From Endotrypanum monterogeii (taxonomy: Eukaryota; Euglenozoa; Kinetoplastea; Trypanosomatida; Trypanosomatidae), in contig CM007343.1 of assembly GCA_000333855.2 (NCBI GenBank), positions 664,044 through 724,170 on the forward strand: DNA of 60,127 bases. Direction: 5' to 3'. Below are positions 1-9,571 of the stretch, piece after piece (position 1 is the first letter of the stretch; every line of letters begins with the position of its first letter). The notes under the pieces are model-generated. The model saw nothing but the letters and a program-made list of their open reading frames with translations. It was not told where the DNA came from and did not search any database. The position numbers and the translations under genes were made by a program.

Positions 1-32
1 ACCCTACCCACCTACAACACGACGACGACGAC

Positions 33-33
<1 letters not shown>

Positions 34-94
<61 letters not shown>
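34..94. repeat. (CA)n microsatellite, preceded by (GAC)n
   Basis: A short GAC run (21-33) passes into an uninterrupted CA dinucleotide tract of about 60 bases. It lies in the 5' flank of the first gene. The window starts just before it, so the end of any upstream gene is not visible. Confidence 0.97.
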
Positions 95-97
<3 letters not shown>

Positions 98-200
98 CGT
101 CAAAAAAAAAACAGAGGTGCCGCACGGCGTCTCCTCCTCCCTTCGTCACCCGTTTCGTCGCCTCTTGTGTTTCCTCTCTCTCTCTATATATATATATTGG

Positions 201-223
201 TGTTCTCTGTCCCGTTCTTTCAG
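201..223 (+). promoter_or_regulatory. probable trans-splice acceptor of the first gene
   Basis: A pyrimidine-rich run ends in CAG, with the AG at 222-223, 42 bases before the ATG at 266. It follows a CT run and a short TA repeat. By the trypanosomatid rule (polypyrimidine tract, then first AG) this is where the spliced leader would be added. Inferred from sequence only. Confidence 0.55.
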
Positions 224-265
224 ACGAGGCGTAGGGGGAGGGATACACTCATAGAGCCCAGCAGA

Positions 266-658
266 ATGGAGCCGATATCGTCTCCTGTGCCAGTGGACAC
301 GTACGTTGCGCCCCACGTGAATACTTCCTACAAGCGGGCGAATGGCGAGGCACCCTTTTCCCGAAACCGTGCCGCTGACAGCGAGCTCCCCTACGTAACA
401 GCGCTGATGCGCCCCCAATTTCATTGTTTCTCTGAGGACAATCTGCGTGCAATAGAGCGGCGAATGGAGTATCAAGCGCGATCTTCCATGCTTAACCAGT
501 GTATTGACAACCGTGTAAGTCGTGTCTCTGCAACCGCCCACCTCGCAGCGGAGGAGCGGAGTTGTGCGCTGCGTCGACGTGCCGCTCGACATGCCAAAGC
601 AGCCGGTGAGGTGTGTGGGAAGAGGATCCAGGAGGAATACCGTACAATGGGCATGTGA
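266..658 (+). CDS. conserved-looking small protein, N-terminal part (interrupted by in-frame TGA)
   Basis: A 130-residue frame from ATG 266 to a TGA at 656-658. The frame is open further upstream to 167, but only from a GTG, and the best splice acceptor at 223 favours ATG 266. The product is basic in its second half, with a helical Arg/Ala/Glu-rich stretch and no signal peptide or membrane segment. The same frame stays open and protein-like beyond the TGA to 898 (next entry), and the peptide patterns on the two sides look continuous (EEYRTMGM before, GLFEDDYRTIVEVL after). The gene is therefore probably about 210 residues long and broken here, either by a CGA-to-TGA change or by an assembly error. 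I do not recognise the family. Confidence 0.6.
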   Translation: MEPISSPVPVDTYVAPHVNTSYKRANGEAPFSRNRAADSELPYVTALMRPQFHCFSEDNLRAIERRMEYQARSSMLNQCIDNRVSRVSATAHLAAEERSCALRRRAARHAKAAGEVCGKRIQEEYRTMGM

Positions 659-898
659 GGCCTCTTTGAAGATGACTACCGCACAATTGTAGAAGTATTG
701 AGGGAACAGCGTATGACGCTCCTCGAATACGACGGTCCCCTGCATCCGCGCCTCCTCATTCATTCCCTCTTTGCGCAGTCGCACACGCTAGAGTCGGCGA
801 AAAAGAGGAGAGGAGGGGATCGAGGGCGGCGGCGATACACCATAGAAAGTACACCGCGGCTTGAGATGAACTGCGTGGGGAGGGGCAACAGATACTAG
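659..898 (+). pseudogene. continuation of the preceding frame after an in-frame TGA
   Basis: Directly after the TGA at 656-658 the same frame continues for 79 codons to TAG at 896-898. It has charged, helix-like composition and a basic, Gly/Arg-rich end. It could be a separate protein starting at the ATG at 713, but the close fit to the upstream peptide makes it more likely the C-terminal part of one gene. No selenocysteine insertion element could be found downstream, so UGA recoding is not supported. Confidence 0.45.
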
Positions 899-1390
899 AG
901 CATTGACTTCTTGCTCGACAAGAAAAAAATCGAAATTGTTTTCATTTTTCCTGAGAAGTTGCCATATGCAGGTGTGTATGTATGTATGTGTATTCACCAC
1001 CAGTTACATGTGCCGCACCCGATGTGCGAGGAGGGGGGGGGGAGTGTTTACTGCACCCAGCCGACGAGAAATTTGTCGCTTTTCGGATGTTCGACAGATC
1101 CACGTTATGTCAGCGCTCGAATAAAAGGGTCTGGCCCATCTGCAATGACGTTTTTTTTCTCTCTCTGATGTAGTTCCCTTTTTTTTTCTGTTTTTCACTC
1201 CCATCTTCGTGTATACTCACACGCACATTCACAACCACCTCCTATTTGCAGTAGCTCTGCCGTTTGGAGCTCGCATAAGGGCGGTCTGCGTGTTCACACA
1301 GGCACACACCCTAGTGTCCCCCCCTACTAGATCGGGGGCTGCGATATTGCGGCGCTTCTATCTTCTTCTCACGACGTGTATCGATCAGTT
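899..1390. other. intergenic, no gene seen
   Basis: Low-complexity spacer with T-rich and G-rich runs. A CT-rich run at 1356-1372 lies just ahead of the next ATG and could serve its trans-splicing, with CAG at 1386-1388 or TAG near 1328-1330 as candidate acceptors. Confidence 0.7.
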
Positions 1391-1807
1391 ATGAGTGACC
1401 CAGCTAACATCAATCACTATGACGCGCGCGCCTTCACCCGCAAAGGCGCCACGCGTCGCGTGGTGGTGCGTGAGAAGCCTCTCTTGAAGTCTCGTATGCA
1501 ACGCTTGGCAGATTACCTGCGCCCGACCACGCGTCACGGCTTCAACGTAGTCGGTGCGTTCGAATTAGGTAAGGTCATGTCCTGCATCATCTTTCCTGTT
1601 TTTATGCTTTTGTACTGGAAGCATAAGGAGAAGGAACTACCAGACAGTTGGGAGCAGCAGTTCGGCGGCCTCCAGCATCGTCAGTTCCGCGAGGATCAAC
1701 TGCCGGAGCAAGACACGGATTACTTCAGCATCATGGAGGGTTTCCAGGAACGCCGCGAGGTAGCGCTAAAGAGAAAGCAAGAGGCGCTGCAAAACAAAAT
1801 CGTCTAA
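1391..1807 (+). CDS. small single-pass membrane protein, unknown function
   Basis: A 138-residue protein. An in-frame GTG lies at 1376, but the ATG at 1391 is the natural start. The basic N-terminal third (many Arg/Lys, no acidic run) is followed by one hydrophobic segment around residues 61-77 (VMSCIIFPVFMLLYW), then a long polar, charged tail ending in a Lys/Arg/Gln-rich helix. A basic front with a single helix and a soluble tail is common in small accessory subunits of mitochondrial inner-membrane complexes in trypanosomatids, but no family signature is visible, so that role is only a guess. It lies alone between wide spacers. Confidence 0.7.
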   Translation: MSDPANINHYDARAFTRKGATRRVVVREKPLLKSRMQRLADYLRPTTRHGFNVVGAFELGKVMSCIIFPVFMLLYWKHKEKELPDSWEQQFGGLQHRQFREDQLPEQDTDYFSIMEGFQERREVALKRKQEALQNKIV

Positions 1808-3002
1808 GCATCATCTGTGCACGTATATGTATTAGCTACACAATTCGGATCCCAGTCTGCACGTGTACATATATACAAGTCTCTTTTTTTTTTTTGTGTG
1901 TGTGTGTGTGTGTTAGGTCGATTTGTGCGCTAGTCTTTTTCCGGATGAGAGGCGCCTGTTGCTGCTGTCGATGGGCAGTAGGTCTGGCGAACATATTTGG
2001 GTCGTTAGCGTTTTTGTTGTCGCTATGTTTTATTTTTCGTTTATTATTTGTTGTTTACCTGCCGTTTCAATCCTTCATTTCTGTTTGGCCGCCACACACA
2101 CACACACACACACTCTCTCTCTCTCTCTCCCGTTTTTTTTTTCTTTATATGTCTGCAGCATTCACTGGCATGACTCATCACAAAGTGCACAGGAATCATG
2201 TGCTCAAACCTACTGAGCTGAACGAAGCTGCCTGCTCTATGCATGATTGCTTTTCGTGTCTTCATGCTCCTGCGAATTATGTTTCTCAGGAAGGCAGCGC
2301 GTGGACATCAATCGAGGCTGCTGCACCACATTACTTCCTTCCTCTCGAGTCGGCATGTATGTCTGCTTGCGTGTCCAGCTGAGCACCTTTTCATTGCACT
2401 CCATCATCCGACAGGATGACCCTTTCGGCTGCTGTGCAACACAGCTTTCCGTACTCCCTCCCTCTTTTTTCTCCTTTCTGTCACTGCTGACGCGGTGCTC
2501 TGCATCTGTCTCCGGCTCTCTCCCACAAGTGTATAGTTGACACTGCAGTCGCACACTTGAAATTCGCTACCCCCGCCCCGTCTTCTCCTGGTCTGTGTTC
2601 TTGTTGGAGAATATTTACACGTCGCGTCAGAGGCAAGAGCATCTTGATCAGTCTACATACACGCCCTCACAGAGCCCTTCCGTCAGACGCGCTGTTTCTT
2701 TGCTGAACACTCACATGGGCCACAATTCGTTAAGTTTTACACGATCTATTTTATTTCTCTAGAATCCTATTGCCTCCTCCCTCCCCCCCTCCCCCTCCTC
2801 CCCCCCTGCTCCTTTCTTCCTGCCTCTCTCGTCACTGCTGCTGCTGCTACTACTACTATTTTCGTTGCTGTTGTGGCCCTTGAAGTGAGGTTCAGACACG
2901 CGTATTCCAACGGGTGGGGGATTTTTCTCTGCTGCCGCCTTCCGCTTTCGACTCCAACGCTTTTTTTTTTCCGCGTGTGAATCCCCCCTTCCTGCTAACG
3001 CA

Positions 3003-3042
<40 letters not shown>

Positions 3043-3277
3043 TACACGTAGCGGAAAGGGGCGGGTTGCAGCAGTACGTGATACACACTCTCGCAAGTAC
3101 CCCTATTCTCACATTTCCACGCCCCTTCGTGTCCACTCTGCACGCACTCAAAAAAAAAAAAAAATATATATATATAAAGTTGTGCCACAAACTCTCCAGT
3201 CTGCACTGTCACGGACGACTTGAGGGCTGGGGTCGTGCCAAAATCTTAGCACAGAAGAAGAAGGTGGGAGACTGGAG
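1808..3277. other. intergenic with several microsatellites, no gene seen
   Basis: Contains a T run with (TG)n at 1896-1913, (CA)n then (CT)n at 2093-2129, a CTG/CTA run near 2836-2860, (CA)n at 3004-3039 and a poly-A/TA run near 3150-3176. Open frames here are built from these repeats or start at non-ATG codons. This is presumably the 3' UTR of the membrane-protein gene plus the 5' flank of the RING gene. Confidence 0.7.
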
Positions 3278-3811
3278 ATGCCAAAGCGGGGTCGGGCAAC
3301 TCCAACTGACGCGTCAATCGTTGCTGAGAACGACGTTGTGGAGGTGAGCGACGTGGACAGCGACTTCGTCGAGTCCGTAGGCGCAGAAGGGATGGAGTCT
3401 CAGCTGGATCCGGTGCTGGAGGGTCAGCTCGAGGCACTGCAGGTGGACGAAGATTTTCGCGATTCCATTCGGTCGATGTCGCCCAATACTCGCCGAGATG
3501 TCGTCAATGACATCATCCGCCATCAGGAGCACACCGAGATGGAGGCGGGAATCATTCGGCGTCTTGCCGTAGGCGGCCTTGACAGCACAGTCCCACTCTT
3601 CTCGCTTGGCGCGGGAGTGCTTTCCGGAATGTTTCACACACACATGATAAGCACCCCTCGAGAAGAAAACAGCATCAATGATGACGCCGACGTGATCGAA
3701 CGCGCTGAGGAGCACAATGACGAAGATGAGGCGACCAATTCCGAAAGACATACCACTGGCGAGGAGGAGGAGGAGGAGGAGGAGGAGGAGGGAGGGGGAG
3801 GGGGAGGCTGA
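3278..3811 (+). pseudogene. RING-H2 protein, N-terminal half (frameshifted)
   Basis: From ATG 3278 this frame encodes 177 residues: an acidic N-terminus, a predicted helical middle, then a run of Glu and a run of Gly that terminates at TGA 3809-3811. The Glu/Gly run is encoded by a GAG repeat passing into GGGGGA units (3761-3807). The RING-containing frame (3717-4499) overlaps it and carries the rest of the protein in another frame. The simplest reading is one gene of about 400 residues with a one-base gain (or two-base loss) in the repeat, from real slippage or from sequencing error. Alone, this half shows no recognisable domain. Confidence 0.6.
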
Positions 3812-4499
3812 TACAAGTATCAACACGCACACTCCGTTTTATTTGTCTCATGAAACCACCGCAGACACGGACGGTATCACCAGAGGGGTGCGTCTACACC
3901 AGATAAGACGGCGACTGCAAGGCCAAGGGGACGCGCTACCGGGTTTTTTTGATATGATCGGAATCCTTGGCGGTCACAATGCATCACCGGTAAGTGGCAC
4001 CGGCGACCGAGATAGCTTTTCGCGTCAAGGTCGACACCAGGCTCGGCTCACCTTCTTCGAGGAGGGCATGATGAACGTTCACAATTTCTTGCGTGTGCTA
4101 CAGCAGGCGAATGCGATGGAATCCATGGGACTGAATCGCGACATCGACAATATGACCTACGAAGAACTACTGGAGCTCGAAGAGCGCATTGGGAATGTAA
4201 GTAAAGGCGTATCGCCAGGACTGGTGGACAGCTGCATGACAACACTGCAAAGTGAAACCGCTGATGCAGGCACATGTGCTATTTGTCAAGAGGATCTAAG
4301 TGTCACCCCCGCCACTGCCGTGACGCCGACCGCGACAGATACCGAGCCTGCAGCTTCGTCGCCCAGTGGCGCAGACCGGATCTGTGTTAAACTCCTCAAC
4401 TGCAGCCACTGCTTTCACAAACCGTGCATTAGTCAGTGGCTGGTTCACAGCAAAACATGTCCCATATGTAAGGTCGAGGTGCTGCCTACGCCCGCATGA
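3717..4499 (+). CDS. RING-H2 E3 ubiquitin ligase, C-terminal half (frameshifted)
   Basis: The frame is open from an ATG at 3717, but its first 30 or so codons (an Arg run from the GAG repeat) are the shifted reading of the tract, so the true coding part begins just after about 3808. At 4275-4469 there is a complete RING-H2 finger: CAIC, a long Thr/Ala-rich loop, CSHCFHKPC, then CPIC, giving the order C-C-C-H-H-C-C-C. RING-H2 fingers recruit ubiquitin-loaded E2 enzymes, so the protein is probably an E3 ligase. No membrane segment is seen. The ligase would be expected to be about 400 residues if joined to the upstream half. Substrate unknown. Confidence 0.75.
   Translation: MTKMRRPIPKDIPLARRRRRRRRRREGEGEADTSINTHTPFYLSHETTADTDGITRGVRLHQIRRRLQGQGDALPGFFDMIGILGGHNASPVSGTGDRDSFSRQGRHQARLTFFEEGMMNVHNFLRVLQQANAMESMGLNRDIDNMTYEELLELEERIGNVSKGVSPGLVDSCMTTLQSETADAGTCAICQEDLSVTPATAVTPTATDTEPAASSPSGADRICVKLLNCSHCFHKPCISQWLVHSKTCPICKVEVLPTPA
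3761..3807. repeat. (GAG)n / GGGGGA coding repeat at the frameshift
   Basis: A trinucleotide GAG tract followed by G-rich units inside the RING gene. This is where the two halves of that gene change frame, and it is the obvious place for replication slippage or homopolymer miscalls. Confidence 0.9.
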
Positions 4500-5535
4500 G
4501 TGACATCGATGAGCTCTTCATAGTGTGTGTATGTGTGGGGGTGTTGCTACAGCTGGCGGTAATTGGGCGGGAAGGAGGGTGTCTGTGTGTGTGTGTGTGT
4601 GTGTGTGTCTGTGTTTGTGTGCGTGGTGGCGAAGATGATGGCGTGTAGCAGATATGGGAAAGAGCGCCAGGGGGCGACACGTGGAGTAGATCTGATGTTC
4701 TTCTCTAGCTGGGATACCGAGACAAAAGGAAGGGAGGGATATATTCACTAGTCTTCTTCGGCTTAAGACCTCTATTTTTCTTTCCCCTCGATCGCAAAGC
4801 ACCTATGAAGCAAAAAGGTAGCGCAGACACCTTCGAGTGTAGACACATAAATATCTGCACGATGTGATCTTAATGCAGTGCTGCGTCTGCGTGTACCGGT
4901 GTTGATGTGTAGATGTAGGGGTTGTCCTGATGTATGCGCATGTGTGTGTTACCTATCCCTGCTGCGTTGTTTTTTTATTTTATTTTTTATGCTGATTTTT
5001 ACTAGAGGAATCTTCCAAAAAAAAAAAAATGTTGTTCTGTCATTCCCACATCTGACTGCCCAGCGCCCGGTGCGACTCTCTGCCGCGCCCCTCCCTTCCC
5101 TCCCTTCCCTCACTGCGTCACACCCACACACTCTTTTTTGATCTACTGGGGCACCCTGAGGTGCTAGTTCATCACACGGTTGACGGGCTGTGAATTCGGA
5201 TATTCTGTATGAGGCACGTAACTCCCTTGGCTGATATGATGATTTCCCCTCCAAGGAACAACAAAAGAATGACTTGTTTAGGTGCACACCCACACCCACC
5301 CACCCATACACACTCGTACACAGCCATACACCCGCAGGGGGACCTGCAGGTGGTGGTGGGGGGTCTGCACCTTCAAAGTTGTCTCTTGATTACTTCTGTT
5401 ATTTTTCCTTGCTTCCGTTTGACGTGTTTTGAAGTTGTGGAAATTTTTTTTTCCGATTCCAAAAAAAAAACATACAAGTACACACCTACGCACAGGTGGG
5501 CTGATGAAGAAAGGTGTGTGTGCGTGTAGGGAAAC
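4500..5535. other. intergenic, (TG)n and homopolymer runs, no gene seen
   Basis: Has (TG)n at 4584-4608, a T-rich run near 4970-4990, poly-A near 5018-5030, a CACCC-rich stretch at 5283-5315 and a T-run/A-run pair at 5443-5471. The T run with the downstream AG near 5477 could be the acceptor for the SNARE gene that follows. Confidence 0.7.
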
Positions 5536-6291
5536 ATGTCGAGTCTCTTGAACTCTTACGAGGTCGACTTCAATGAGACTCTGCAAGCCCTGCGAGAGGG
5601 TTGCGCCAATCTCCAGGCAGAGATCGACGCACAGTGCGCGCATGAGAAAAATCCGACGATAGTGTACCATCCACCACCTGCTACAGGTCCACTTAGCAGG
5701 GTGCAGAGGCTACAGGTGGTGCAGCAGCATCTCTCACACGGGAAAGATCTGCTTACCAGCATGACATATGAGATGACAGACCTTGAGCCTTCGGAACGGG
5801 CTGCAGCGAAGGGGAGGGTAGACATGCATAGAAAAACTTGTATTAGTTTAGATGGGAAGGTTGCGCAGCTGCGCCAGTCTTGCAGTGCGGCCGACAGAGC
5901 AGACTTACTTCGGTTTGGTGTTTGCTCTACTGGCGGCGGCACACCGGACCCTTTTTTGACCGAAGCGGATGCCAGAACCCAATCACATCGCCTTACCGCT
6001 CTTCAAACAACCCAGAAGCTGCAGAATGGCACCAACACTCTGGATAAGGCGGAAGCATATCTTGCGCAGACCAACAGCCTCGGTCGCGAGTCGCTCACAG
6101 CTCTACGCACTCAGACAGAGCAGATTGAGCACATCCACGACACCACAAACAATGTCGACGCCGAGATATCGCATGCGCGGGTGATCATCAACCAGATGCA
6201 GCGCACTGCCTTTCGGCACAAGTTGAGGCTCATCGGGATAATTTGTTCACTCGTTGTTATTATTTTTCTCTTTATTTACCTCCGTTCGTGA
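5536..6291 (+). CDS. Vti1-like Qb-SNARE, copy 1
   Basis: A 251-residue tail-anchored protein. The first 100 or so residues resemble the Vti1 N-terminal three-helix bundle (start MSSLLNSYEVDF, helical, charged). A SNARE heptad region follows at about 165-225, then a hydrophobic C-terminal anchor (IGIICSLVVIIFLFIYL) with almost no lumenal tail. At the central ionic layer the aligned residue is Gln (ALRTQTEQI). Yeast and mammalian Vti1 carry Asp there. The protein should act in endosomal or Golgi membrane fusion as one of the Q helices of a SNARE bundle. The next gene is a clear paralogue in the same orientation, so the pair arose by tandem duplication and divergence. Confidence 0.85.
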   Translation: MSSLLNSYEVDFNETLQALREGCANLQAEIDAQCAHEKNPTIVYHPPPATGPLSRVQRLQVVQQHLSHGKDLLTSMTYEMTDLEPSERAAAKGRVDMHRKTCISLDGKVAQLRQSCSAADRADLLRFGVCSTGGGTPDPFLTEADARTQSHRLTALQTTQKLQNGTNTLDKAEAYLAQTNSLGRESLTALRTQTEQIEHIHDTTNNVDAEISHARVIINQMQRTAFRHKLRLIGIICSLVVIIFLFIYLRS

Positions 6292-7381
6292 GGTGAAATG
6301 GGGACGTGCTGGGGTAACGGCATACGTTTCTCTTTTGGAGACTCCCCCTCCCCCCCTTCCCAGCTGGCGACGAGCTCGTGGCCGCCTGAGTAACAAACAC
6401 GGTCAGATCCTCGTGCATAACACAAGGAGGAGGGGGGAGGGGAGGAACAGCAATGAGAGCTCTGGTCGAGTATCCAACAAGCCCGGCGGCCACTAAAGCC
6501 ACAAAAAAAAAAAAGATGTGTACGTGTGCTTCATGGATGTATTGTTGTGCTTGCCCGTCTCCGGAGTCACGCATTCGCACTGTTTTGATCTGTACTGACA
6601 TGCCTCTGCTAAGGGAGAGCGAGATTCGCGCTTTGGCCATCAAAGAAGCTCACCCGCCATGGCTCACAACAGCAGCTGTCCCTTACCCCTGTCTCCTTAC
6701 CAGCAAGGCAGTGAAGGGCAATTGGGCATCAGCTCCTCCCCCTCTCGTATTTTTCTACACTCCAGAGGACTGAGGGGCTGTCACTCCAAAAAAAAAAAAA
6801 TCTCAATAGGTCAGTCGATGAGGCCAGCGTCCTCTCTCCTTCCCCGCTTTCTTACTTGGTTACCCCGACATTCATTTTGTCTGGGCTCATCGCCATTCTG
6901 ATTCGCTTGGCGGTCTTTGCGCCTTCACAAGCGGGGATGTGCTTTCCCTCCTCTATCGTCGACTCGATGTTCCCGCCTGCGCACCGGTCGATACCGGTGG
7001 GTGCACGTTGTTCACTTGCCACCGCAGGGTCGGGTCTCGGCAATTGCGGGTGGACGCTTTTTTTTCTTATTCACCTGGTTCCAGCTTATCCCCTTTCCCA
7101 TGGACCTCCTCCTCCTCGTACTCATATGTCAACCTTCGAACAAGCGATTTTCCGTACTGTGAGGCGCTCGACTTATTTTCGCTGGTTCGCTCAGCCGCAG
7201 TTGTGAGGGAGACGTCTCTCCGAGCTGCACACTTCTATTTGTGTCGTTGCCGTTCCATTCTCATATTTCACTTTCTTTATTTCCCTATATATATATATAT
7301 ATATATCATAATATATTATTATATTATATACTTAGACGTACATAACGCCCCCCCCCCCACACACACGCAACCGCAGTCACC
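6292..7381. other. spacer between the two SNARE genes, no gene seen
   Basis: C-rich and G-rich runs, poly-A runs near 6503 and 6787, (TA)n at 7285-7306, and a poly-C/CA stretch at about 7348-7366. The CAG at 7374-7376, six bases from the next ATG, is a possible acceptor. Open frames here are repeat-driven or lack an ATG. Confidence 0.7.
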
Positions 7382-8200
7382 ATGACGACTTTGCTTCAAA
7401 CCTACGAGGAGGAATACCGAGAAGAGGTGAAGGCCATTCAAGGTGAGTCTGAAGCGCTGCGCCAGTCGTGCGACCGCAAGGTGCCTGGGTACAAAGCGCC
7501 TCCTGCGACTGGGGCGGGAAGCCGTCTGCATCGTGGTGCTCACCTGACAACTCGTCTGGCTCATGTGCGAGAGTTGGTGAATAACATGGAATATGAGGCC
7601 AACGATTTATCTGCGGCTTACCGGCAGTCCGCTAAGGAGCGCATCGCTGAGTACCGTACGAGTGTGCGTGCCTTGGAGGAGAGTATCGCGCGTATCAAGG
7701 CGGATGCTAGCGCTGCTGATCGTCTCGACCTGCTCGGCGACGCTGAGAAGAAAAAGGTGAACGGGGATAGGAAGAATGACCTGGGCGATCTTGATGAAGC
7801 GACCAAAGCTCACCGCTTAACGATGTACGATAACACCGAAAAGGTGAAGGATGCATCTGGCCGACTTCGACAGGCGGAGCGCCTTCTGAATGACACCGAG
7901 ACGGTGGGCAGCGAGGCCCTCAAAACGTTGCGCAGCCAGACTGAGACGATGCAACATATACAAGAGACGACAATTGCTGTAGACGCGGAGGTATCAGAGG
8001 TGCGCAAGATTATTAGCGGGATGCAGAAGGCATTAATCAAGCACAAACTCGCTCTCATAGCTATCATTCTACTGCTCCTTTTCTTGATTTGTGTGGCCAT
8101 CTACGTTAGCGTAGCGAAACATCGTCGTAACTCAAATCCACCTGGATCGACAGAGACCACCGGCGACCCGATTACTTCGCTGGCACCGTCATCACTGTGA
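7382..8200 (+). CDS. Vti1-like Qb-SNARE, copy 2
   Basis: 272 residues from ATG 7382. It has the same plan as the preceding gene: N-terminal helical bundle (MTTLLQTYEEEYREEVK), a SNARE motif at about 165-225 with Gln in the ionic-layer position (TLRSQTETM), and a transmembrane anchor near 225-243 (LALIAIILLLLFLICVAIY). Unlike copy 1 it carries a polar tail of about 28 residues after the anchor, rich in Ser/Thr/Pro. Several blocks are near-identical between copies, such as PPATG near residue 40 and the AADR(A/L)DLL block. Divergence elsewhere suggests an old duplication with separate trafficking steps. A Qb-SNARE of the Vti1 class is the best call. Confidence 0.87.
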   Translation: MTTLLQTYEEEYREEVKAIQGESEALRQSCDRKVPGYKAPPATGAGSRLHRGAHLTTRLAHVRELVNNMEYEANDLSAAYRQSAKERIAEYRTSVRALEESIARIKADASAADRLDLLGDAEKKKVNGDRKNDLGDLDEATKAHRLTMYDNTEKVKDASGRLRQAERLLNDTETVGSEALKTLRSQTETMQHIQETTIAVDAEVSEVRKIISGMQKALIKHKLALIAIILLLLFLICVAIYVSVAKHRRNSNPPGSTETTGDPITSLAPSSL

Positions 8201-8381
8201 GAGGCGGGCTTATAATATATTTGTGAAGGATGCTGATGGTGGTGGTGATTGTGAAGCAGGTCCATTAGGGACAGAGGAGTATTGAGGGGCTTCGAGGGCG
8301 ACCATCACTACTATATGGCGAGTAGCACATGATCTGCATTTTTCAATGTATTTTTATAAGCGTAGTCACGAATCTGTACGC

Positions 8382-8728
8382 GTGCTGGTGAAGTCTTTGT
8401 GTCGTGTCCGCTAGTGATGGTGGTTCCGTAACCTGTCCGCCTCTTTTCTCCCGGCTCATCATCTTCCCTCCTTTTCGTGGGTCATGTTTTTATGCTTGTG
8501 TGCACATGATGTTGAACTGCTTTCGTGCTCTGTTCCACTAACAAGGGTCTTACTCATCTTGACAAACTCATGGCCAGTACTGCATTGCCCTGAAGCACTG
8601 ATTCCTTACACACCAAATGATTTTTGCCGTATTGGATTTAGTGCGTCTTCCCCCCCCCTCCCCCTGGTGCCTCGTGCTTTTCATTTATTCACGCGGGTGT
8701 TTCTTCATATGTTATAGATGTGTGTCTC

Positions 8729-8759
<31 letters not shown>

Positions 8760-8815
8760 CTGTGCACTCTGTACTCTTCATGACTGTTACGCTTGTGCTG
8801 GTGAAGTCTTTGTGT
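8382..8815 (+). repeat. 21-base direct repeat in the 3' flank of SNARE copy 2
   Basis: Two exact copies, 8382-8402 and 8795-8815, separated by about 390 bases. The flanks are similar only for a few bases. Both copies would be transcribed in the same sense as the SNARE. Function unknown. It could be a remnant of a local duplication or a shared UTR element. Confidence 0.8.
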
Positions 8816-9540
8816 TTTGTATCTATTGAGCTACTCAGAGCGTGCGATATGAACTCATTTCATTTCATTTCTTCTTCTCCCCCCAAAGTCGGAAGGGAAT
8901 ATCCAGTGCACGCACAGGAAAAGTAGCTAGCATCGATTCCGTCTCAGGACACAACCACGTCGTGCTCCAGCAGGGCTTCAACACTCGTTTTCGCTGCTAT
9001 CGATACTTTGTGTGGTACAGGGCAACGCTGTCTGAGTGGGTGGGTGGGGGTATCGGACCGGCTGAGCGTTTTCAACATCAAACATTTCCCCGCCCATAAA
9101 TGATTTATCCGGGTGTCCACCGCTTTTGGCGCAACCCCCCCTTTTTTTTTTGTACAGAGGGCCATATTGCAGTGGTGTGTCTTTATCGATGTTTGCTTCT
9201 CTGCCTCTGCCTTTCCGTCTCTACACACCACCGCTGTCTATCCCTTACGTAAGGTGCACCAGGGGGTGTCTCACTTCGGTGCCTCCTTTTATTACTGCCT
9301 GCATTCGATTCTGGCCCAACTTGCCCACTGACATTCATCTCCGCTCTCCTCCTCTTAATCATCGATACACACACACACACACATATATACACACAAGCAC
9401 ACCGTGACTGTGCTGGCGCTGGTGGAGTACACTTATTCCTCCGAGATTTACCAGAGCCTCTCTCTGAACCTTTGCCTCTCCCCTTAAAAAAAAAAAGAAT
9501 CCTTCTGGCGGCTATTTTCATTGAGTGATTTCGCAACCAC

Positions 9541-9560
9541 TGTCCTCCGCCCTACTCCAG
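9541..9560 (+). promoter_or_regulatory. probable trans-splice acceptor of the BRCT gene
   Basis: A pyrimidine-rich run ending in CCAG (AG at 9559-9560), 12 bases before ATG 9572. It supports this ATG and argues against the upstream in-frame TTG at 9521. Confidence 0.5.
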
Positions 9561-9571
9561 TAGATCGACTC

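Larger units (their letters stand above)
8201..9571. other. intergenic, with a 21-base direct repeat and (TG)n; no gene seen
   Basis: Begins with the likely 3' UTR of SNARE copy 2. A 21-base sequence containing GTGCTGGTGAAGTC occurs at 8382-8402 and again at 8795-8815. (TG)n lies at 8733-8759, a T run near 9145, and CA/TA alternation at 9367-9394. The stretch ends with the acceptor of the BRCT gene. Confidence 0.7.

Noticed and set aside
656..658. TGA as a selenocysteine codon
   Set aside because: No plausible SECIS element (ATGA, apical AA, GA core in a proper stem) was found downstream. The surrounding GM-stop-GLF context resembles none of the known kinetoplastid selenoproteins.
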